Below are positions 12,385 to 20,915 of a stretch of DNA of 52,914 nucleotides, one piece after another. Within the stretch, counting starts at the first letter, position 1. The number at the start of each line of letters is the position of its first letter. The DNA is from Scleroderma bovista (lineage: Eukaryota; Basidiomycota; Agaricomycetes; Boletales; Sclerodermataceae). The notes beneath the pieces were generated by a model. That model had not been told where the DNA came from, searched no databases, and was given only the letters and a program-made list of their open reading frames with translations. A program made the position numbers and the translations under genes. The stretch covers positions 1-52,914 of the forward strand of contig JAYMGJ010000302.1 in the NCBI GenBank assembly GCA_037178675.1. Reading direction: 5' to 3'.

Positions 12385-12734
12385 CGGTACGTCACCTGTC
12401 CACAGTGGTGAAAGCATTGTAGGAGAGTAAGAAGGGTGATGTATACCCTAGTGCTGGATGGAAGCTAGGTGCGACGCTAAACGGAGAGGAAGAGCGCGGG
12501 GTGCTTGCGGCAGGTTGGGAAGAGATGCACCTGGGGGGAGGAATCGGAGAGTCCATTCCAAGATGCAATGGCATAGCAGGAACAGTACTTTATTGGCTGT
12601 GTCACTTGATAGTGCTCGCTCCAACGACTAGTATATTCGAAAGTCCTGCTCTCGAGTGCGGATGGGTAACAAACCATACAAACAAAGTTGATAATAATAA
12701 CGTGTAACCAGGCCAATGCCGTCTTCGCGGCCAA
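12385..12734. pseudogene. Convergent intergenic region holding a relic fragment of the VHS-GAT gene
   Basis: The stretch 12451-12548 aligns by eye, same strand, with 26045-26150 inside the VHS-GAT gene. Shared blocks include GCTGGATGGAAG, GCGACGCTAAA, GAAGAGCGCGGG, TTGCGGCAG and CCTGGGGGGAGG, separated by small indels. On the minus strand both encode PRSSSPFSVA. The surroundings do not match, so this is a short transposed gene fragment with no other exon of the parent. It lies just after the G-domain stop codon. Confidence 0.75.
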
Positions 12735-14249
12735 CTAACCACCTGCTTTTCCCAGAAGGGCGTACCCGTTCCCCTGCGGCCCATGAAGCTGTGGGAATAT
12801 GGCATTAAACTCAGAAGCACGTGGAAAACATTGTAAAAAGCACACCTTGCTGTAGCATCGCCCACATAACGGCTCACCGTCCTTTTCGTTTAGCCGCTTG
12901 GAATCTAGAAATGCGTTGCAAGATGTACAACGCAGGCATCCCCTATGCCACACTTTCCCAATTGCCTTGATCTACGACAGAAATATAATTTCGAGGCAGT
13001 GTACACAGGAAGTCCACCAACCTGCTCAGCGAAGTAGACATTCTTTCCGCATCGGGGGCACGCAGGAGTAGCACCCCCTAGGCCCCACGACTTTACAGGG
13101 CTGGTACCAACGCCGCCCAGCGCCATTCCATACCGAGTCCCTGTAGACGTCTGTTTCAAAGGACTCAAATTACCTGGCATTGTCAGCCCGGTCGAATTTA
13201 GCTTAAGGGGTGACGCAGGGCGTTCCAGTGGCAAGACACTGTTCAATTCAGGAATGCTGGGTGCACCGGAGGTAGACTTGGAAGATCCAACGGGAACGGT
13301 GGGCGGAAATTGGAAATCACCTCCGTGCTCCGTGCGTGCCATATTTGCTTCCAAAATTACGGAACTAGGTTCCACACCCTCATCGATATCCACAGCGGCT
13401 TCCTGAGGCCTTTCCTCTGTTTCGGAACCTATTGATTCCGGAGGCGGAGTGGATGGTCGGCCAAAGCGTGCAGGAAGCATAGAGTTGGCACGCAAAAGGG
13501 GTGTCGAGCCACCAGCACCAGTGAATTGAGCCCGAACGGGGGAACGCGACGTTAAATCGGCTGAACCATACGCCCTATTATGTGTGAAAGGAGTTGGAAG
13601 TGGGGTTCGCACTGGGGTTGCCGAACTAGTAGGTGTATTCACGGGCGATTCGTTAGCGGAACCGAGTGATGATGACGGGAAGGGTGGGGGAGATGCATCG
13701 TCTCTGTGAGGAAGGTTTGCGTGTCGCAAGTCACGGGTACCAAACGTTCGGATGTGACAGGTTTTGCTTCAGTCGAACGATACGAGAGTAAGTACACTGG
13801 AAGTGTTGGTTGCAAGAGCAGTGCTTACCAGTATGGCTGTCACGATTTGTCACGATGAGACGGATACAAGGGTCGGTGAACAGGACGCACCAGCTGGTCA
13901 TGTTCCAGTAAGGTCAAAGAATCCAGACGCTTGTTACAGGTGGTACATGCTAAACAGGGCTGTTCACAGAAAATTCTGTAGCTGGATGTCATCGCTGAGT
14001 GGAATAGTGGACTTACCTTGTGATACAACTGATGGAAGCGGCGTTGGTAAATTGATAAATGAGTCTGCCAGACAGTCCATGATGAAATTTAGGTCGAGTG
14101 CCTCACCTTGCGGCCTGGACCCATCACCTGGTTCAAAGCATCATTTTCGAATTGATTACACGATGGACGTCGAAAACACCTGCCTGCTCGGCAGCATAGA
14201 CGGATTTGCTACATCTGGGACATATGGGCGTTCCTCCGAAAGGATGCAT
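12735..14249 (-). CDS. Two-LIM-domain protein (CRP-like), with microexons
   Basis: LIM domains are zinc-binding protein-interaction modules; two-LIM proteins of this type act at the actin cytoskeleton or in nuclei. Eight exons (14249-14184, 14127-14107, 14028-14017, 13959-13891, 13836-13829, 13766-13022, 12971-12846, 12788-12735) join in phase to 366 residues. LIM1 reads CPRCSKSVYAAEQ, then LYHKPCLACTTCNKRLDS and CKTCH. About 180 residues of Ser/Pro-rich linker follow, then LIM2 with CPRCGKNVYFAEQ, VWHRGCLRCTSC and PLCGRCY. The C-terminal HGPQGNGYALLGKAGG tail looks like one I know from basidiomycete orthologues. Three exons are only 21, 12 and 8 nt long. The first intron has a GC donor (CAG|GCAGGT), forced by phase. 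Confidence 0.85.
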
Positions 14250-14968
14250 GGACGTAATCGTGTGTATATCCTGCAAGTAGTAGTCGCGACGGTCGATAGC
14301 TGCCAGAAGGCGATTTACAAGTCGACACGTACAAAAACTGGGCAGATCTGGCAATCCAAAGTAAGACAGTTTATGTCGATCGACCTGAGCCCTTCGGTTG
14401 ATTGGCACAAGGGCTGACTTGAGTGTTCACAGCAACACTAGTCGTGCCAAACAAGAGCATCACTCTGAATTCTTCACAGCCATTTCAAGTTCATACAATG
14501 ATTCTATGAAGGGCAGCAAGTTGCAAATATGTTCTTGCGTGGTCTTTGTCAGGGACGCCCTCAATGGTGAACTCAGCAAATGACCTTGAAGGTTCTTTGA
14601 TGATGGCCAACCACCTTCGAACCTTCCGCGCGCGCAGTTGGCAATGGTCATTGCGATCAAAACTCGTGCAGTTGGCCAACGGCATGTTCTCAGGACGACT
14701 CACTTCGCTGTCAGCCAAGCCTCGAAGTTCGAACTTGAAAATTTTGATCTGTTCGCAGTCTCAGTGAATAGAATAGCAAAGAGGCATCTCGGCATGGTTG
14801 TGTCGGAGATCAAAAACGCGACAGGCAATCGCCGATAGTTTTTTTCCAGTGCATCGATTACTAAACCACATCTACTCAGTTTCCCTTCCGTATTATATCC
14901 ATCATCTCCTCATCTCATCTACTTCCTCTCTGTTAGACAAAACATAGATCGCACTTGTATCCCTCACA
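14250..14968. other. Intergenic region, LIM gene / eIF5A, with a possible small minus-strand gene
   Basis: This about 720 bp region should hold the promoters of both flanking divergent genes; the eIF5A side is pyrimidine-rich just upstream of its start. On the minus strand a reading frame from an ATG at 14795, spliced at a GTGAGT donor, could run to stops near 14460, but two acceptor frames are possible and neither resembles a known family. I do not call a gene. Confidence 0.3.
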
Positions 14969-15739
14969 ATGTCTGACGACGAGTCTCACCACCAAACCTT
15001 TGAGCAGGTCAGGATCATAATATCACTCCTTCGATCACTGCTGATACAGATCTGTGGTCGATTCAATTTACAGGCGAGTGCCGGCGCCTCGCTAACCTAC
15101 CCTACGCAATGCTCTGCTCTTCGCAAAAACGGACATGTTGTCATCAAGGGTGCGTCCTTGTTCGGTTCCGGAGGTGTGTTCGTCCTTATCATAACCAATA
15201 GGCCGTCCCTGCAAAATCGTTGAGATGTCGACGTCCAAGACCGGAAAACACGGCCACGCCAAGGTCCACCTCGTCGCCATCGACGTATGTGCTCTTGCCC
15301 TACACCCGGATGCTCTCTTGACGTTGTATTGGTTTTAATTTATCAGATCTTCACTGGCAAAAAACTGGTAATAGATCGCTGGAGATCATTCATTTAGCGT
15401 ATGCTGATTCTATCACTTGCAACCAAAAGGAAGATATCTGCCCTTCTACTCACAACATGGACGTCCCTAATGTCCTCCGCACCGAGTATCAAGTTGTACG
15501 CACAATCCGGTCGATTCATTTCACTAGCTAATCTGCAGTAGGTAAACATTGACGAGGGATTCTTGAACCTCATGACTGGGGATGGCACCCCCAAGGACGA
15601 CGTGAAAGTTCCTGAGGGCGACCTTGGCAAGCAGATTCAAGAGGATTTCGAATTGGGCAAGGATTTGCTTGTCACAATTGTCAAAGCTATGAATGAAGAG
15701 CAGGCAATTTCGTTCAAGGAAGCGCCCAAAGGTAACTAA
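14969..15739 (+). CDS. Translation factor eIF5A
   Basis: eIF5A binds the ribosomal E site and relieves stalling, especially at proline runs. It is the protein that carries hypusine. Six exons (14969-15007, 15074-15149, 15202-15284, 15347-15367, 15430-15495, 15542-15739) join in phase to 160 residues, the normal size. The hypusine loop [12 protein letters not shown] is complete and Lys54 is the predicted modified residue. The N-domain has [20 protein letters not shown], and the OB-fold C-domain contains [15 protein letters not shown] and ends KEAPKGN. Exon 4 is only 21 nt. It is surely essential and looks intact. Confidence 0.96.
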
Positions 15740-16475
15740 AAGTATGTATCGCGATAATCACCACTGCTTCAATGCTAAGCATGATGCACTTTGTTCTGCT
15801 CTTTCACAGGTCATGTATCTTTTCATTTCCCTCCTCGTGACCTACCATTTCATGTTGACCTATCTACTCCGTCGTCGGGGTACCACACTCGTGTCATTTA
15901 TTTGATGTCGTGCATGTCATATCCACCATGTTATTTGTACTGTTATGTCGTACTGTTGGGACATATGATGAGGCGGTGGAACCTCGGTTGTTATACACCA
16001 CGTTGATAACGTTGAAGGAAAAAAAAAAGAGCCTGGTCTGAAAATGCTTACAGAATGATAGGGTGGCGTCCAATATATCCATGTACTTGTTTCGTTGGCC
16101 GATCAGCGGGAGGATTCAATTCAAAGATGCACACGCGCATAATCATTAGCTTGGCCAAGCAGTGTCAGCCAACTCAGGGGTTGACGTTCCCGAATGACGG
16201 CAGGGTTGGTCGAACATATTGGGCTCAATGGGATTCCACCTTGTGTGTGCGTAGGCTATCTAGATGGGGCATCATTATCCCGAAGAACAAAGATTACAAT
16301 CTTGCCAACGGCCTCGCTGTTCGCTGAACGCCACACTCCAACCTGTGGCCAATGTCGCAGCAGAATATAAAGACGGGTAGAGGTGCTCCGTTCTCCATAC
16401 CACTCCCAGCCACTGAGCTACTTGCCTCCTCTTCAAAGGAAACACATCATCTCACTTTCTCACTTGACTACGTAC
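15740..16475. promoter_or_regulatory. eIF5A 3' region and TATA-type promoter of the zinc-finger gene
   Basis: The first part is presumably the eIF5A 3' UTR, with a 10-A run near 16020. A TATAAA box stands at 16366-16371, about 105 bp before the start codon of the next gene. A pyrimidine- and CA-rich leader follows it, a typical arrangement for a strongly regulated fungal promoter. No other gene is visible. Confidence 0.45.
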
Positions 16476-16928
16476 ATGTCTAACCGCCCTGTTTACGCCT
16501 ATGGTGATGGTTTTAACCATGATTTCACTGATGAGGTATGTGCCCCTAATTTAAACAATGACGCATCTCACCGCTCTCGCACATATATATAACAGGACGC
16601 CTTCATGCTTGTCAACATTGCATCATCTCCGGAGCACCGCTTCCACACGTGTCGCTGGGTGGATAACGCAGGTCGCTGCGGGAGTGATATCCCAGGGACT
16701 TCCTTCCCTGTGCATTTCCGTGATCGCCACGGCATTGGGATCGTTGAAACGCGGTTCATGAAGTGCCAATGGGAGGGCTGCATGGAACTTATTAGAGGCA
16801 GCTTGTTCCTGCACATGCAACAGAAACATCTCGCTTGGAAGTACCCCTGCTTCAACTGTGGAGCCGAGTTCCCCCACAAGAGCATGCGAGACATTCATTT
16901 CACGCAGTGCAAGGGTACTGGGAATTGA
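16476..16928 (+). CDS. Small zinc-finger-like protein, 130 aa
   Basis: Two exons (16476-16535, 16596-16928) give 130 residues. After a Tyr/Asp-rich start (MSNRPVYAYGDGFNHDF) come three spaced Cys/His units. The first is CRWVDNAGRCG followed by HFRDRH. The second, CQWEGCMEL..LHMQQKH, has C2H2 spacing C-x4-C-x10-H-x4-H. The third, CFNCGAEF..HFTQC, is C2HC-like. I recognise the pattern as that of short zinc-finger proteins in mushroom genomes but know no function; DNA or RNA binding is only inferred from the fold. A TATA box lies about 105 bp upstream. Confidence 0.65.
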
Positions 16929-17949
16929 GCGAGTGGTGGATGGAAAGTGGGCAATCATACCGTGCAATTCAACATTGCACTATTCTTGATTTTGGGGAGT
17001 ACTGCCGGCTAGTTGGAGCTAACCTATTTTGAGACGGCGGACGTCCATGTTTTCTCTTTCCTCGGAACGATCCATGCTATCGATCTTAGTGCATATGTTC
17101 CGCTTTGTATGTTGTTCCATGGACTTTACCTATAAAAATAACGAGCGCCGTGCGTTTATCATTCCTATCCTGCCGTAAACCGTGAAGAGGTGTATGTGAA
17201 ATGTTGGTGGAGAGTCTAGAGGACCTCGAACAACACCGAGATTTCCAGGAACGCCTTGGGTCATGTTCCGAGATGTGGGGACGATGGCAACACGTACCGT
17301 TAGTGGAGTGTCCAACAGGAATAGTATGCCCCTCACAGTTTTATTCCGCAGGCACGAGGTCAACCATGCTGTAGAATGCTGTAAAGCTAGGGGTAAGCCT
17401 GGCCACCCCGGCCAAGCTGTACAAGCGCTTATCGATAATGATCGGAAAAAAACTGCGCGACTATCGTCAGACGCTTGGACAGTCGGCCTTGCCAAGCTAG
17501 CTATGCAATATCCCGAGGTTGTCCTGAGCAACGTTGATTTGAAACCAAGGTGCCGCCTAATCACCGGCGGCAGGCTTCCATCTTGAAACACGGTGAAATA
17601 TGTGGGATGAACACCGTTGTATTTCTTAGATCCTAGAGTTCTGTGGCGGAAAATGCTAGCAGGGCTGAACGTACAAGGCAAAAGTGATGTCACACTTGGT
17701 AACAACGTTTTGTGGCAACAGGGCTGAAGGTGCAGCACCAACGAGGCCCGGTCCGCGGCCACCTCCTAGAATATTTATGGGCGAGTTTCTATAAACAAAA
17801 GATCTGAATCTCCGCTGGAAAGACGAGCAGCAAAAGACAATGGGGCCCTTGAACTTTTGAACCGCAACCACGACCTTCCCACGATATGATGTAGTACAAT
17901 TCCGAGTCAAGAGAGGTCCGTGAACCCCCCTGAGACGGGGATTTAGTGT
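16929..17949. other. About 1 kb with no firm gene
   Basis: There are short reading frames on both strands. On the plus strand, 17201 onward reads MLVESLEDLEQHRDF and continues about 58 codons, preceded by CTATAAAAATA near 17140. Frame 17263-17586 is a second, overlapping possibility. Neither has a recognisable motif, and the 210-codon minus-strand frame lacks coding character. I annotate no gene here. Confidence 0.35.
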
Positions 17950-17956
17950 AAAAAAA
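17950..17956 (-). terminator. RNA polymerase III terminator of tRNA-Glu
   Basis: A run of seven T on the minus strand follows the tRNA 3' end directly. This is the standard Pol III stop signal. Confidence 0.85.
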
Positions 17957-18028
17957 CTCGGATACGGGGAATCGAACCCCGAGCTACCGCGTGAGAGGCG
18001 GTAATGTTAGCCATTACACCATATCCGA
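17957..18028 (-). tRNA. tRNA-Glu (anticodon CTC)
   Basis: Read on the minus strand, the 7-bp acceptor stem TCGGATA/TATCCGA closes. The anticodon loop is CTCTCAC with anticodon CTC, reading GAG codons. The T arm GGGGTTCGATTCCCC is perfect, with the B-box GGTTCGATTCC. The D arm carries the A-box-like TGGTGTAATGG. The gene is 72 nt, without an intron or encoded CCA, as expected for nuclear tRNA-Glu. It is transcribed away from COG7, whose start codon is only about 80 bp from the tRNA 5' end. Confidence 0.96.
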
Positions 18029-18110
18029 CTGAAACTCGACGGTCGAAGCTCACGACGAGGAGAACGCCGCCTGTGACACCGGGACGATATCATTGTTGAT
18101 GTGGAGTACT

Positions 18111-20729
18111 ATGGCGTCCTCGACGACCGTCACACCGGCGTCAGTCATCGAGCAACTTGACCAGGGGCCAGATGTGCTGACATGGCTCAACAACATCCTG
18201 GACCTATCTACCACTGACTCTGACCCGGCACAGGCCAATCTCGATGCTCTCCTCACTGCGACATCGATCGCAGTCCAGTCGACCTCTTCTACCCTCGAAA
18301 ACACCATAGACGAGATTGCCAGGGCTGCACCCCGCCTGGCCTACGACCTCCATTTCACCCGCGATGGCGCGCTCGCATTACAGAACGCTTTAGCACAATC
18401 CATCCCGCAATCTAATCCTGACGACACCAGCGCTGCTTCCCAAGGTCAGTTTGACGCGACTTCAAACGTCTTGGAGCGACTGCAGTATCTGGATACCCTC
18501 AAAACACGAATGGAAGCTGCCCGGGATGTCCTGCGTGAGGCGGAGTCCTGGGGGGCACTTGAAGCGGAGGTAACAGCTCTCCTCGCTGAAAGGTCCTATG
18601 CACGCGCTGCATCGCGGCTATCTGCATCAGCCAGATCGATGCCTACCTCCCGCACATCCGTCGGACCCACTGGAACAGTGCAGGAGCCTCGCCGGGCCCT
18701 ATTGGCGTCTTTGGCCAACCAGCTCGAGGCTGCCGTATCGCCTGACTTAGTACGCGCCGTCACTGCTGGTGATGTTGAATCATGCAAATCCCTTTATGCT
18801 ATCTTTGTGGATATTGAGCGTGAAAGCGAATTCAGGAATTACTATTACGGTGCACGGCGTAACTCAATCGTGGATATGTGGAATCGCGCACTCATAGAGG
18901 GTGAGGCTGCGCCAACCGAGATTGGCGACCAAGAGGCACCCCAAAAGCTTGGTGTGTTCTATCTCACATTTCTTTCCTCGTTTCTGTCCATGCTCGATGG
19001 CGAACGCCGTTCCATTCCAACCATATTTCCCGATCCAGAGTCCACTCTTGCATCCCTCATCTATAACACGCTCAGCGTCCTCACACCTTCACCGAGTCAA
19101 CGCTTTGCTTCGCTTTTCCACGGTAATGGTGGATCATCCGCCTTGAAGGACATTGTCAAGCTGTTTCAAGCAACGGAGGAATTTGCCAGGGGCACAGACC
19201 GGATCTTAGAAAAGCTCCGTGTATCTGGGCCAACCACAACTCCATCTGCTCAATCGGGAGAATACGGTAAACTCTCTCGGCGGCGATCTATGCGTATGTC
19301 CATGTCTTGGCGGTCAACAAGCATCTCTGGCTCAGGAAGGCAATCAAGCAGCACCGGTGGAATAGGAAATGGGGTCGAGGGCACTGAGTGGGACCAATAC
19401 CTCTTTCAACCCTTCCTCGATTTCCAAGTTGACTTTGGCATTCTCGAGAGGCGAGTACTAGATGAAACACTGGGCCCGCCACTGCCAGTGACCTTGCAGG
19501 GTGTGGTGGATGGCGATCGTGCTGCTCGCGCAATGCGTGAGCGTGCCGTCGATGTGTTCAGTGTGGCAGAAGAGAGCATAGACAGATGCATCGTATTCAC
19601 CCATGGGTATGCGTCCGTTGGCCTCATCCGTGCAATTGACGGCTACGTATCTTCCTTCGTGGATGCCTGGACCAGCTATGTCATTGACTTGGCAAATCCG
19701 AGTGCAGCTTCGGCTTCCAATGCTCAATTGTATAGCGGGGCAGAGGATGAGGAGTTTGCCGACCTCGATTATACACCACAGGACTGGACGCATATCCAGC
19801 GGGCTTTGCATCTCCTTGCTGCTGCACGGGCTGTCAAGGAGCGTCTCGGAGTGTTTGAGACACGTCTGCGAGGAGCACTGAGCCAAGTGGCAATGGCATT
19901 CCGTACTGCAGGAAATGGTATGTACACACCAGGCGTAACCAAAGGAGAGGGCATGCTTCTAGCGCAGTCCACATTGAACTCGGCGGACCTGAGAGAGTTG
20001 CTCTCCCGAGTCGAGCGAGCGCGGGCTGCGCCAACCTCAGTTCCGCCTCCTGCACTGCTATCGTCTGGACACTCTGCCCTTACATCTTTTGCCCGTGCAA
20101 ATCAACGTACGCTGCAACACGTGCTTCTTTCTCCCCTCTTTGTACACCTCTCTACTTACGCGTCGCTTTCCCTCTGGTCGTCGGCACGCCAACAAGATCT
20201 ACTCCCTGGCCTAGCAGGTGTGAACATTCCAACGTTCTCGCTAAGCCCCAGCGAAGCCATTCAGCGTGTCGGTGACGGACTGCTCAACCTTCCGAGGCTA
20301 TTCGAGGTGTATGCAGAGGACGATGCCCTCGGATTCGAGATGGATGCGTTGGCTGCCGAGGATGGCCAGGGTCACAGCCCTAGCGGAGATGATGTTACCG
20401 CGGCACAGAGAGCACAGCAGCAAGCGCATTCCCCAGAAGCAGTCACCGCTACGTGGCTGTCGTCTCTTGGACGTAACACGCTTGATCACTTGACTGGGAA
20501 AGTTCTGCCACAGATCAGGGTTCTGAGTGCTGCTGGTTCTGCACAGCTCGCAGCCGACCTGGGCTATTTATCGACGATCATTCGTGCACTTGGTGTGGGG
20601 GAAGGGGATCTGGAACGATGGAAGACGTATGTTTCTATCGGAGACGAGCAGGGGCGCGCAGCCCTTGCAGCCGAGGACACGAATGAGGTTCTCACATGTG
20701 TCGCAAGGATGAGAGGCTGGTCATCATAA
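18111..20729 (+). CDS. COG7: Conserved oligomeric Golgi complex subunit 7 (COG7)
   Basis: COG7 is part of lobe B of the COG tether, which captures vesicles recycling within the Golgi. The gene is one uninterrupted exon of 872 codons, striking in this intron-rich window. The N-terminus VLTWLNNILDL is followed by a long coiled-coil stretch (RLQYLDTLKTRMEAARDVLREAE, here split as RLQYLDTLKTRM and EAARDVLREAE). The middle and C-terminal parts are helical without motifs, as usual for COG subunits; a basic Ser-rich insert lies near 19.26-19.36 kb. I chose the ATG at 18111 (ACTATGG context); one at 18099 is in frame. The assignment rests on overall pattern, so it is firm for the family but not residue by residue. 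Confidence 0.8.
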   Translation: MASSTTVTPASVIEQLDQGPDVLTWLNNILDLSTTDSDPAQANLDALLTATSIAVQSTSSTLENTIDEIARAAPRLAYDLHFTRDGALALQNALAQSIPQSNPDDTSAASQGQFDATSNVLERLQYLDTLKTRMEAARDVLREAESWGALEAEVTALLAERSYARAASRLSASARSMPTSRTSVGPTGTVQEPRRALLASLANQLEAAVSPDLVRAVTAGDVESCKSLYAIFVDIERESEFRNYYYGARRNSIVDMWNRALIEGEAAPTEIGDQEAPQKLGVFYLTFLSSFLSMLDGERRSIPTIFPDPESTLASLIYNTLSVLTPSPSQRFASLFHGNGGSSALKDIVKLFQATEEFARGTDRILEKLRVSGPTTTPSAQSGEYGKLSRRRSMRMSMSWRSTSISGSGRQSSSTGGIGNGVEGTEWDQYLFQPFLDFQVDFGILERRVLDETLGPPLPVTLQGVVDGDRAARAMRERAVDVFSVAEESIDRCIVFTHGYASVGLIRAIDGYVSSFVDAWTSYVIDLANPSAASASNAQLYSGAEDEEFADLDYTPQDWTHIQRALHLLAAARAVKERLGVFETRLRGALSQVAMAFRTAGNGMYTPGVTKGEGMLLAQSTLNSADLRELLSRVERARAAPTSVPPPALLSSGHSALTSFARANQRTLQHVLLSPLFVHLSTYASLSLWSSARQQDLLPGLAGVNIPTFSLSPSEAIQRVGDGLLNLPRLFEVYAEDDALGFEMDALAAEDGQGHSPSGDDVTAAQRAQQQAHSPEAVTATWLSSLGRNTLDHLTGKVLPQIRVLSAAGSAQLAADLGYLSTIIRALGVGEGDLERWKTYVSIGDEQGRAALAAEDTNEVLTCVARMRGWSS

Positions 20730-20915
20730 GTAGCGTCCAATTATAAATACTGCGAGTGATAAGTCCATCCACTGCAATAATTAGTTTGTTGCACTTGTAC
20801 AGGCAGCTGGACACATGAAACTAGTAGTAAAGCAGGATATATGGTACAGAATAACGCAGCGGGCCTAAATGCCCAGCAATGGAGACGATCAAACCAAAAA
20901 ATAATATCCTCGGCC

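Noticed and set aside
12392..12574. 60-codon minus-strand frame with PRSSSPFSVA
   Set aside because: It is part of the transposed VHS gene fragment, with no start, splice sites or remaining exons.
17130..17762. 210-codon minus-strand frame before the tRNA
   Set aside because: It has no motif, no splice partners and no coding texture; probably chance.
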